The position numbers were made by a program, and so were the translations under genes. A stretch of 64,000 nucleotides of DNA, taken from Aldehydirespirator sp965116665. Its GTDB lineage: Bacteria; Actinomycetota; Acidimicrobiia; Acidimicrobiales; Aldehydirespiratoraceae. The stretch is taken from the NCBI GenBank assembly GCA_965116665.1, contig OZ220709.1, positions 3,782,001-3,846,000 on the forward strand. Direction: 5' to 3'. Position 1 is the stretch's first letter; each line of letters opens with the position of its first letter. The notes under the pieces were generated by a model. It did not search any database and was not told the origin of the DNA. It saw only the letters and a list, made by a program, of their open reading frames with translations. Shown here piece by piece: positions 16,429-24,343 of this stretch.

Positions 16429-16516
16429 TGGGTCCGACTCGATGCACATTGGCGGGATCTGCGTCCACGGCGCTACGGTTTCGCCGCACACACAAGCTCA
16501 CCCGATGGGGGGAACA

Positions 16517-17917
16517 ATGGCCACTGACCTTGAGAGATTCGTCGAGGCGGACGGACGCGAGGAACAGATTCGAGAGGTGGAGGCCCGCATCGAGGCCGAC
16601 GACATCCGGTACCTGTACTGCCAGTTCGTCTCGGTGACGGGACGGATCATGGGCAAGGGAATCCCGGCCAAGCACTTCGGCATGATCGCCCGCAAGGGCT
16701 TCCAGCTGGTGTACGGCTCAACCGCCAACCTCTTCATCGACCGCCATGGCAACTACATCGGCTATGGCCCCGAGGCCCGCGAGCTCGTCGGAATCGGCGA
16801 GCCCGAGACGTTCATGCCCCTGCCCTGGGATACCAAGACGGCCCGGGTGTGGTGCACGCTGTTCCGGGGCCGTGAGGAGGAGGTCGACGGCGGGGCCTAC
16901 CTGACCTCGGACTGCCGGGGGAACCTGCGGCGCCAGCACGCCGAGTTTGAGGCCAAGCATGGACTGCACCTGCGGGCCGGCTGCGAGCCCGAGATGATGT
17001 GGCTCAAGGCCGACGCCGACGGCAAGCCCACCGTGGAGGGCATGACCAAGCCCAACTGCTACCACATCGACCAGTTCGCCGAGCTGCAGCCCCTCATCCA
17101 CAGGGTGATCGAGTACTGCGAGGCCATGGGTCTCGACATGATCCAGGGTGACCATGAGGACGCCCCCGGCCAGCTCGAGCTGAACTTCAACTTCGACCGG
17201 GCCGAGCTGACAGCCGACCGGCTCACCACCTACCGTCAGGTCTGCAAGCAGGTCGGCCGGGAGCTCGGGGCCTTCCCGTGCTTCATGCCCAAGCCGTTCA
17301 TGGGTGTCTCCGCCAACGGCTGTCATCACAACATCTCGCTGTGGGACGCCGACGGCAACAACAAGTTCATGCCCGAGGGCGACAACCCGCAGTTGCCCGG
17401 GCCGGTCGGCATGAAGGCCATCGGCGGGATCCTGGAGCACGTGCGGGCCCTGACCTGCCTCACCTCGCCGACGGTCAACTCCTACCGCCGGCTGTGGGAC
17501 ACCGGCTTCTGGGCGCCGGTGTTCGCCGACTGGGGCTACCAGAACCGCACCACCGCCCTGCGGGTCAGCGCCCCGGGCCGCTTCGAGTACCGCTCGGTCG
17601 ACAGCGCGGTCAACCCGCACCTGTCGTTCGCGGGCCTGCTGCAGGCCATGGACGACGGCCTCGACCGCGGCCTCGACCCGGGCGAGCCCGAGGAGCGCAA
17701 CATCTACGAGGCCATGGAGGCGGGCAAGGACGTCAAGAAGATCCCGCTCACCCTGGGCGAGGCCCTGGAGGCCCTGCGCAGCGACGAAGTCGTCATGCGG
17801 GCCCTGCCGGGCGAGATGAGCAACGTGTTCTTCCACTACAAGGGCGACGAGTGGGAGCGGTTCCTGGCGACCGTGACGGACTGGGACGTGGAGGAGTACC
17901 TGGACGTCCTGCCCTGA
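16517..17917 (+). CDS. Glutamine-synthetase-family ligase (GlnT / gamma-glutamylmethylamide synthetase candidate)
   Basis: A 466-aa member of the GS superfamily. Recognisable pieces are the metal-binding GCEPEMMW, the D-x-x-x-G-Q-L-E-L-N-F run (EDAPGQLELNFNF), the ATP-site region FMPKPFMGVSANGCHHNISLW, and RVSAPGRFEYRSVDSAVNPHL near the C-terminus. The start at 16517 follows GGGGGGAA; earlier ATGs would add poorly conserved sequence. It heads a run of GltB-like subunits. In methylamine users this neighbourhood encodes gamma-glutamylmethylamide synthetase; in rhizobia, GlnT. Which substrate (ammonia, methylamine or another amine) is used is an inference from context. Confidence 0.75.
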   Translation: MATDLERFVEADGREEQIREVEARIEADDIRYLYCQFVSVTGRIMGKGIPAKHFGMIARKGFQLVYGSTANLFIDRHGNYIGYGPEARELVGIGEPETFMPLPWDTKTARVWCTLFRGREEEVDGGAYLTSDCRGNLRRQHAEFEAKHGLHLRAGCEPEMMWLKADADGKPTVEGMTKPNCYHIDQFAELQPLIHRVIEYCEAMGLDMIQGDHEDAPGQLELNFNFDRAELTADRLTTYRQVCKQVGRELGAFPCFMPKPFMGVSANGCHHNISLWDADGNNKFMPEGDNPQLPGPVGMKAIGGILEHVRALTCLTSPTVNSYRRLWDTGFWAPVFADWGYQNRTTALRVSAPGRFEYRSVDSAVNPHLSFAGLLQAMDDGLDRGLDPGEPEERNIYEAMEAGKDVKKIPLTLGEALEALRSDEVVMRALPGEMSNVFFHYKGDEWERFLATVTDWDVEEYLDVLP

Positions 17918-17989
17918 CACCAAGCACCCGAGCCGGTCCTGCGGGATCTGCGAACAACCCAGAAAGTCACCTTCCAAGGGGGTAACACC

Positions 17990-18919
17990 ATGTGCGGCAT
18001 AGCCGGCGTGATACACCGGGACGGAACCGCCGATGTCGGGGCCGAGCTCACGGCCATGCTCCAGTCGATGAAGCACCGCGGGCCGGACTCCACCGGCTAC
18101 GCGGTGTACGGACCGGCCGACGACCTGGTCGTGATCCGCTTCGTGTTGGCCGAGCCCAACAAGAGCACCGGCTTCGGGATGGAGGAACGCCTGGAGCGCA
18201 ACCGGGCCGAGGTGGAGAGCCGCCTGGCCAAGATCGGCGCCGAGGTGGCCACCGTCACCAGCGACACCGGCTACGCCTTCCGGGCCACCATCCGCTACGG
18301 CGGCGACCTCAAGGCCCTGGCCGACTACCTCGAGGACGTGCCCGGCTGCGAGGTGCTGTCGCTGGGGAGTTCGCTGGAGATCATCAAGGACCTCGGCGAC
18401 GCCGAGACGGTGAGCGGCCAGTACGACCTGGGCTCGTTCCGGGGCACCCACGGCATCGGCCATGTGCGCATGGCCACCGAGTCCGAGGTTGACCTGGCCA
18501 GCGCCCACCCGTACTGGGCCTACCCGTTCGCCGACGTGGCCGTGGTCCACAACGGTCAGCTCACCAACTACCACCAGTGGCGCCGCCGCCTGGAGCAGCA
18601 CGGCCACCGCTTCCAGAGCGAGTGCGACTCGGAGATCATCGCGGTGTACCTGGCCGAGTACATGGCCCGGGGCCTGTCGCTGGAGACGGCCATGAAGCAC
18701 AGCCTCGACGATCTCGACGGCGTGTTCACCTACGTGTGCGTCACCGGCAACGAGCTGGGGATCGCCAAGGACGAGATGGCGGCCAAGCCGCTGGTCCTCT
18801 TCGAGTCCGACCCCCTGGTGGCGGTGGCCACCGAGGAGGTCGCCATCCGGTCGCTGGTCAAGCGCGAGGTCGAGACCCGTGATCCCTACGAGCGAGAGGT
18901 GCTGGTGTGGCAGGTCTGA
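17990..18919 (+). CDS. mgsA: Class II glutamine amidotransferase, MgsA/GlxB-like subunit
   Basis: A 309-aa Ntn-type amidotransferase. It begins MCGIAGVIHRDG, with Cys2 as the expected nucleophile after Met removal, then MKHRGPDSTGYAVYG. The loop GTHGIGHVRMATES and VVHNGQLTNY complete the glutaminase site. Between residues about 70 and 150 lies the extra domain seen in the stand-alone subunit of N-methylglutamate synthase and GlxB. AGGGGG precedes the ATG. It would release ammonia, or carry out glutamyl transfer in the methylamine version, for the FMN subunit encoded two genes on. Confidence 0.85.
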   Translation: MCGIAGVIHRDGTADVGAELTAMLQSMKHRGPDSTGYAVYGPADDLVVIRFVLAEPNKSTGFGMEERLERNRAEVESRLAKIGAEVATVTSDTGYAFRATIRYGGDLKALADYLEDVPGCEVLSLGSSLEIIKDLGDAETVSGQYDLGSFRGTHGIGHVRMATESEVDLASAHPYWAYPFADVAVVHNGQLTNYHQWRRRLEQHGHRFQSECDSEIIAVYLAEYMARGLSLETAMKHSLDDLDGVFTYVCVTGNELGIAKDEMAAKPLVLFESDPLVAVATEEVAIRSLVKREVETRDPYEREVLVWQV

Positions 18920-18950
18920 GCCCCTCCGGCCGTCTCAGAAGGGGGCAGTG

Positions 18951-19744
18951 ATGCCAGGTTCAGGATCCCGTAGCGGCGTCAGCTATGACGCCCGGGGCTT
19001 GGTGGAACCCCATGCCGAGATGCCCGACAACATCGAAGTCGATGGAGGCCGGGCCCGCTTCGACGCGGCCGACCTGACCATCCGGCAGATCAACATGGCC
19101 CTGCGCAAGCTCATCTACAACGACGGCATCGCCGATGTGACCGTATTGAATCCCTCGTCCAAGCACTCGCTGGCGGTGGGGATCCTCAAGCGCTGCCGGA
19201 TTCACTTCGAGGGCAGCCCGGGCTGGTTCGCGTGCGGGCTCATCGACGGTCCCGAGGTGACCATCAACGGTCGGGTGGGCTGGTCGGTGGCCGAGAACAT
19301 GATGTCGGGCGTGGTCACCATCGAGCGCAGCGCGGGCTCGCTCACCGGTGCGGCCATCCGCGGGGGCGACCTGATCGTCAAGGGCGACGTCGGGGCCCGC
19401 ACCGGCATCGATCAGAAGGGCGGCACCATCATCGTGACCGGCGATGTCGGCATCAACACCGGGTTCATGATGCAGCGGGGCCGCCAGATCATCTGCGGCA
19501 ACGCCGGCATGAACCTCGGTGACTCCATGTACGACGGCGCCATCTACGTGGCCGGCAAGGTGCGCTCCCTGGGAGTGGACTGCGTCCCCGGCGAGTGGGA
19601 CGATGCTGACACCGAGCTCATCGAGCGCAAGTTCCGCATCCACGGGCTCGGCGACCCGCCCGAGTTCCAGAAGTTCGTGTGCGGCAAGCAGCTCCACAAC
19701 TACGACGCGCTGGGCCCTCCGAGCGCAAGCTCGTCATCCACTAG
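18951..19744 (+). CDS. mgsB: GXGXG-domain protein, MgsB/GlxC-like subunit, with apparent frameshift near its end
   Basis: Equivalent to the C-terminal beta-helix domain of glutamate synthase (GltB), here a separate subunit. The repeated G-x-x-G strand pattern is clear from GEVGWSV-like to GNAGMNLGDSMYDGAIYVAG (about residues 100-205). The frame opened by ATG 18951 stays open until 21026, across the whole next gene, which is not plausible. At 19716-19718 one missing base would restore GP-SERKLVIH followed by a TAG stop (19742-19744) directly before the ribosome site of the next gene. I therefore annotate the end at 19744 with a one-base deletion near 19717. It may be a real mutation, recoding or a sequencing error. 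Confidence 0.75.
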
Positions 19745-19755
19745 GAGTACTGGTC

Positions 19756-21150
19756 ATGGCCGAAGTCAACAAGAGCACCGACGTCCTCGGCAAGAGCCGG
19801 ATCTTCACGCCGGAGGTCATCAACGACATCCATGTGAAGTCCGAGCTGGGCCGGTACCGGATGAGGGGCTTCTCCATCTTCAAGAAGATCCCCCACTGGG
19901 ACGAGCTGGTGTTCCTTCCCGGAACCCTCACCCGGTTCGTGATCGAGGGCTACCGCGAGAAGTGCGAGACCAAGACGGTGATCGGCTCGCGCTTCGCGGC
20001 CAAGCCGCTGGAGCTCGACGTCCCGGTGTACATCACGGGCATGAGCTTCGGCGCGCTGTCGCTGGAGGCCAAGATGGCCCTGGCCAAGGGCGCCTCCATG
20101 GCCGGCACCGCGACGTGCTCGGGCGAGGGCGGCATGATCCCACCCGAGCGCGACCTGTCCACCAAGTGGTACTACCAGATCATCCAGAGCCGCTACGGCT
20201 TCAATCCCCACCACTTGATGCTGGCCGACGCGGTGGAGTTCTTCATCGGCCAGGGCTGCAAGGTCGGCCTCGGCGGTCACCTCATGGGCCAGAAGGTGAC
20301 CGAGCAGGTGGCCGAGATGCGGTCGCTGCCCGCCGGCATCGACCAGCGCTCCCCGGCCCGGCACCCCGACTGGCTCGGACCCGACGACCTGTCGTTGAAG
20401 ATCCAGGAGGTGCGCGAGGCCACCGACTACCAGATCCCCATCCAGCTCAAGCTGGGCTCGGCCCGGGTCTACGACGATGTGCGGATGGCGGCCAAGTGCG
20501 GCCCCGACGTGATCTACCTCGACGGCGCCGAGGGCGGCACCGGTGCGGGGCCCCACCTCGCCACCGAGGAGACCGGCATCCCGCTGATGGCGGCCATCCC
20601 CGAGGCTCACCGGGCCCTCGAGGACGTGGGCCTGGCCGACGACATCGACCTGGTGGTGGCCGGCGGCATCCGCAACGGCGGCGACGTGGCCAAGTGCCTG
20701 GCCCTGGGGGCCAACGCGGTGGCGTTGGGGACGGCCGCCCTGATGGCGCTGAACTGCAACAAGGAGATCCCCGGGGTAACCGACTACGAGGGCACCATCG
20801 GCGTGCCCGCGGGCGAGTGCTACCACTGCCACACCGGCCGCTGCCCGGTGGGGGTGGCCACCCAGGACGTGGAGCTGCGCAAGCGTCTCGATGTCGACGA
20901 GGCCGCGCTGCGGGTCTACAACTTCCTGATCACGCTGACCATGGAAGTGCAGATGCTGGCCCGGGCCTGCGGCAAGACCGACATCCACTCGCTGGAGCCC
21001 GAGGACCTGGCTGCTCTCACCCATGAGGCCGCGGCGATGGCCAAGGTGCCCCTGGCCGGCACCAACTACATCCCCGGCGTCACCGAGGAGCGCACGCTCC
21101 AGGAGATTCGGGATCTGTTCGACAAGCATGTGATCGACGGAGGCATGTGA
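19756..21150 (+). CDS. mgsC: FMN-binding glutamate-synthase-like protein, MgsC/GlxD-like subunit
   Basis: A 464-aa GltB-central/FMN-domain protein. Motifs include ITGMSFGALSLEAKMALAKGA, the conserved GTATCSGEGGM, the barrel segment IQLKLGSARVY, LDGAEGGTGAGP, and the iron-sulfur cysteine cluster GECYHCHTGRCPVGVATQ with its three Cys. In N-methylglutamate synthase this subunit moves the glutamyl group onto methylamine; in GltB it reduces 2-oxoglutarate plus ammonia. GGAG (19744-19747) precedes the ATG. It forms one operon with the amidotransferase and GXGXG subunits upstream and a 151-aa unknown downstream. Choice between the Mgs and Glx names is by neighbourhood only. Confidence 0.87.
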   Translation: MAEVNKSTDVLGKSRIFTPEVINDIHVKSELGRYRMRGFSIFKKIPHWDELVFLPGTLTRFVIEGYREKCETKTVIGSRFAAKPLELDVPVYITGMSFGALSLEAKMALAKGASMAGTATCSGEGGMIPPERDLSTKWYYQIIQSRYGFNPHHLMLADAVEFFIGQGCKVGLGGHLMGQKVTEQVAEMRSLPAGIDQRSPARHPDWLGPDDLSLKIQEVREATDYQIPIQLKLGSARVYDDVRMAAKCGPDVIYLDGAEGGTGAGPHLATEETGIPLMAAIPEAHRALEDVGLADDIDLVVAGGIRNGGDVAKCLALGANAVALGTAALMALNCNKEIPGVTDYEGTIGVPAGECYHCHTGRCPVGVATQDVELRKRLDVDEAALRVYNFLITLTMEVQMLARACGKTDIHSLEPEDLAALTHEAAAMAKVPLAGTNYIPGVTEERTLQEIRDLFDKHVIDGGM

Positions 21151-21151
21151 C

Positions 21152-21607
21152 ATGGCTGGATCGGCAAGCACGGGGGAGAGCCCCCGGGAGACCCGCACGG
21201 TCGCCATCGACGCCGAGGTGCTGGCCGGGAAGCGCTTCGCGTACCAGGAGGACATGTCCCTGGTGGAGGACATCGACCTGCTGGCGGCCACGCCGGGGCA
21301 GGACATCAACTGGCTCGAGGACATCACCCTGCTGGAGGAGGACGGCGTGCCCGCGGTGTTCGACCGCTACTCGAACTCGTTCCTCAAGATCTACTTCGAC
21401 ATCCCGCCCGGCCGCGAGGACGAGATCGCCCGCAAGGTGCTCATCAAGCACCTGACCGAGGGCAACTCCTACGGGATCACGCTCAAGGACATCCACTGCA
21501 AGTTCCCGCAGGTGGAGTTGGGTCCGTGGGTGGACGACTCGGAGATCGTGGGCACCGAATGGAAGCAACCGGTGCTGGAGGGATGGACCGCCCCCGCCGG
21601 TCACTGA
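21152..21607 (+). CDS. Conserved-looking 151-aa protein of unknown function in the Mgs-like operon
   Basis: I do not recognise a family. The protein is acidic, has no membrane segment or signal, and has one clear domain-like half (EDITLLEEDGVPAVFDRYSNSF, KIYFDIPPGREDEIARKVLIK, NSYGITLKDIHCKFPQ). Its N-terminus (MSLVEDIDLLAATPGQDINW) is repetitive in Leu and Asp. One Cys is present. The ATG lies two bases after the mgsC stop with CGGAGG at the right distance, so it is translated with the operon. Codon use resembles its neighbours. Possible roles are a fourth subunit, a chaperone or a small partner of the DAO oxidase that follows. Confidence 0.8.
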   Translation: MAGSASTGESPRETRTVAIDAEVLAGKRFAYQEDMSLVEDIDLLAATPGQDINWLEDITLLEEDGVPAVFDRYSNSFLKIYFDIPPGREDEIARKVLIKHLTEGNSYGITLKDIHCKFPQVELGPWVDDSEIVGTEWKQPVLEGWTAPAGH

Positions 21608-21651
21608 CGAATATCTAGGCTGGGTCGAGTAGGCAAGGAGGGCAAGCGGAC

Positions 21652-22983
21652 ATGGGACTTCCCAGTTCGGCGCGCTACGTGATCATCGGCGCCGGCATTC
21701 ACGGCCTGTCGACGGCCTGGAGCCTGGCCCGCGACCTCAGGTCGTCGGGGAGGGGGTCGGGCGACGACGTGGTGGTGATCGACAAGACCGGCGTGGGTGC
21801 AGGCGCCTCGGGCATCGCCTGTGGCGTCGTCCGCAACAACTATTTCCAGCCGGCCATGCGCGAACTGATGGCCCACTGTGTCGACGTCTGGGAGAGCGAC
21901 CCCGAGGCGTTCTCCTACCACCCGGTGGGCTACCTCCAGATCAGCCACGAGGCCATGCGAGCCGATGTGGCCTCGATCCATGAACAGCAGAGCGCCATCG
22001 GGTACTCGTCGACGTTCATAGAGGGCGCGGAGGCTTCGACCCGCTACATGCGGGGCATCTTCGACGACTGGCAGGCCCAGGGCATAACCAGCGTGCTGCA
22101 CGAGCACCGGGGCGGCTACGCCAACAACATGGCTTCCCTCAAGGGGCTGCTCGAGAAGGCCGAGGCCCAAGGGGTCGCGGTGGTGGGCGGTGTGACCGTC
22201 ACCGGCTTCGACCGGGACGCCTCCGGGGCGGTCACCGCGGTTCTGACCGACCAGGGGCCGGTGGCCTGCGACCATGTGGTGGTGGCGGTCGGGCCATGGG
22301 TGCAGCAGATCTGGGCCATGCTCGACCTTCCGTTCACCGTCGACGTGCTCGGCGGCGACGGCCAGTTGCATCGCCGGCCGACCTGGACCTACATGTGCCT
22401 GCAGGAGGGCACCCTCGGGGTCGATCCCGGCTTCCTGACCGACAACGACGGCAACATGCCGCCGGTGGTCCACATCGACACCGACGCCCCCCTCCACGAC
22501 ACCGATGGCCTGGTCACCGAGGGTCCGTGGGGCATCTACTACAAGCCCGACTTCAGCTTCGGCGGGGTGCAGGGCGGCTACATGCCCTACGTGGTGGACA
22601 AGCCGGCTTCCGAGGTGGCCGTCGACCCCTACGGGCCGGACTCGCCCGACTTCATCGTGGGCGCCGACTTCTACCGCACATGGACCGCGGCGCTGGCCCA
22701 CTGCCAGAAGCGCTTCGAGGGCAAGTCGCATCTGATGAACACCGAGCCCTCGGGCGGCATCGGCAGCTTCTCCCCCGACAACTTCCCGGTGTTCGACACG
22801 TTCTGCGACAACGCCTACTTCATCGCCGACTCCAACCACGGCTACAAGATGATCGGCGTGGGCACGCTGGTGGCCCGGGAGCTGCTCGGTGAGCCCCAGG
22901 CCCTGCTCGAGCCGTTCCGCTGGTCGCGCTACGCCGAGGGCAAGCTCCACCCGGTGAGCAACTCCCCCTATCCCTGGAGCTGA
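21652..22983 (+). CDS. DAO-family FAD-dependent oxidoreductase (sarcosine/N-methylglutamate oxidase-like)
   Basis: A 443-aa flavoprotein of the glycine/D-amino acid oxidase family. The FAD motif GAGIHGLSTAWSLA begins at residue 13, an acidic second strand ends VVVIDK, and GASGIACGVVRNNY corresponds to the region after the second strand in sarcosine-oxidase beta subunits. The C-terminus has the usual FAD-closing stretch FIADSNHGYKMIGVG. AAGGAGGG precedes the ATG. Placed after the Mgs-like subunits, it could oxidise the N-methyl amino acid they make; however, the true N-methylglutamate dehydrogenase has four subunits and the other three are not here. Confidence 0.8.
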   Translation: MGLPSSARYVIIGAGIHGLSTAWSLARDLRSSGRGSGDDVVVIDKTGVGAGASGIACGVVRNNYFQPAMRELMAHCVDVWESDPEAFSYHPVGYLQISHEAMRADVASIHEQQSAIGYSSTFIEGAEASTRYMRGIFDDWQAQGITSVLHEHRGGYANNMASLKGLLEKAEAQGVAVVGGVTVTGFDRDASGAVTAVLTDQGPVACDHVVVAVGPWVQQIWAMLDLPFTVDVLGGDGQLHRRPTWTYMCLQEGTLGVDPGFLTDNDGNMPPVVHIDTDAPLHDTDGLVTEGPWGIYYKPDFSFGGVQGGYMPYVVDKPASEVAVDPYGPDSPDFIVGADFYRTWTAALAHCQKRFEGKSHLMNTEPSGGIGSFSPDNFPVFDTFCDNAYFIADSNHGYKMIGVGTLVARELLGEPQALLEPFRWSRYAEGKLHPVSNSPYPWS

Positions 22984-23019
22984 GCTCGACCCGCTGCGCG
23001 CCGTTCAGCGCGGTGCGGG

Positions 23020-23025
23020 TACGCT
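23020..23025 (+). promoter_or_regulatory. Possible -10 element of the MpaB-like gene
   Basis: TACGCT about 45 bases ahead of the ATG at 23071. The leader would carry GGAAAGG as ribosome site. No clear -35. Confidence 0.3.
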
Positions 23026-23070
23026 TGATCCGGTTGTGCCAGGTGCAGCATTCGGAAAGGCGCGTCAACG

Positions 23071-24300
23071 ATGGTGCATGACGATTGCGCGGCGGATTCC
23101 GGCGCCGCTGAGAGCGCCGCAGCCCTGGTAATACCTTCCGATTACGTCGAGTCGTACGAACGGGCCCGGCGTGCAGATCCGTCCCGGGCCAGGAACTACA
23201 TCGTCCACACGATGGTCGGCGATCCGCTGTGCGACGAGATGACGGCGCAACTTGCCGAGGTTCCGCTGCGCGACTCGGACCGGTTCATACGGGCGGCCAT
23301 CGAGGATCCCGACGATCCGTCGCTGAAGGACGCGCCCGCCGGGGTCCACGCGTTCATCGAGGAGCTGGAGACCGTTCCCGCCTGGGTCGACTTCGACAAC
23401 TTCCGCGGCGGAATCCGCGCCTTTCATCGCGATTCGTCAGCGTGCCTGGCCGCCATGCTGGGAGGGGTGCTCGTCGAGGGCTTCTCGACCACCATCGCCA
23501 AGTCCTTCTTCATCACCGGGAGGCTGCGCGACCAGGGGGTCAGGCGCCTGCGTCAGAACAATCGCCACATGATCGAGATACTGCTGCCCGGCGGCTTGGA
23601 GACCCGGGGCGACGGCTGGAGGCTCTCCGTGCGGATCCGGCTGGTCCACGCCAAGGTCAGGCAACTGTTCAACGAATCCGACGAGTGGGACACCGCCGCG
23701 CAGGGAGTGCCCCTCAGCGCGGCCCAGGTCGGGTATGCCCTTACCTCCTTCTCGGCCAGGATGCTGCAGCACATGAAGAGCCTGGGCGCCTCTTACGACG
23801 ACACCGAGCGCGACGGCTTCATGGCCGTCTGGCGGTACTCCGGGTACCTGATGGGTATCCCCGAGACGATCCTCTACGACGACTACGCCGATGCGCTGGA
23901 GCTCTTCAAGATCGGCGGGCTGTGCGAACCCGATCCGGGCATGGAGTCGGTCGCCCTGGCCAACTCGCTGGTCAACTCGGCTCCCGTGGTCGCGGGGATC
24001 ACCGAACCGGCGGCGCGCCGCAAGCTGGCCAGGTACGTCTTCCTGGTGTCGCGGGCCATGATCGGCAATCCGATGGCCGACAGCCTGCAGTACCCGTCCG
24101 ATCGCACTTTCGGTGTGCTGGCGTGGTTCCGCTTCCAGCGGCGCTACCACCAGTTCCTCAAGAAGCGGCTTCCCAGGCTGAGCCGCGAGTCGAGCTTCAC
24201 CGCGTTCAACACGCTGCTCGAGGTGTCGGCCCTCCAGGAGCTTGACATCGACTACAAACTGCCCGACCATGTGTACGCCGAGGAGTCCCGCTGGTGGTGA
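23071..24300 (+). CDS. MpaB/latex-clearing-like oxygenase family protein (DUF2236)
   Basis: A 409-aa soluble protein of the DUF2236 family, whose characterised relatives include rubber oxygenase (haem-dependent) and fungal MpaB, which cleaves lipid side chains. Family features seen are the helical core with FEGFSTTIAKS-like GVLVEGFSTTIAKSFF, RIRLVHAKVR (the conserved R-x-x-x-V-H, with His as probable haem ligand) and FMAVWRYSGYLMGIP. No signal peptide is evident. It is followed by an MMPL exporter in the same direction. A role in oxidising a terpenoid or fatty substrate is inferred from the family only. Confidence 0.75.
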   Translation: MVHDDCAADSGAAESAAALVIPSDYVESYERARRADPSRARNYIVHTMVGDPLCDEMTAQLAEVPLRDSDRFIRAAIEDPDDPSLKDAPAGVHAFIEELETVPAWVDFDNFRGGIRAFHRDSSACLAAMLGGVLVEGFSTTIAKSFFITGRLRDQGVRRLRQNNRHMIEILLPGGLETRGDGWRLSVRIRLVHAKVRQLFNESDEWDTAAQGVPLSAAQVGYALTSFSARMLQHMKSLGASYDDTERDGFMAVWRYSGYLMGIPETILYDDYADALELFKIGGLCEPDPGMESVALANSLVNSAPVVAGITEPAARRKLARYVFLVSRAMIGNPMADSLQYPSDRTFGVLAWFRFQRRYHQFLKKRLPRLSRESSFTAFNTLLEVSALQELDIDYKLPDHVYAEESRWW

Positions 24301-24343
24301 GCCGTCTGACCGCAGGCCGGTCCGTCGGTAGAGGCGCAGGCTG

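Noticed and set aside
18879..21026. A single 715-codon frame spanning mgsB and most of mgsC.
   Set aside because: Only the first 265 or so codons show protein-like sequence; the rest is an out-of-frame reading of mgsC with low-complexity Arg/Pro/Gly content.
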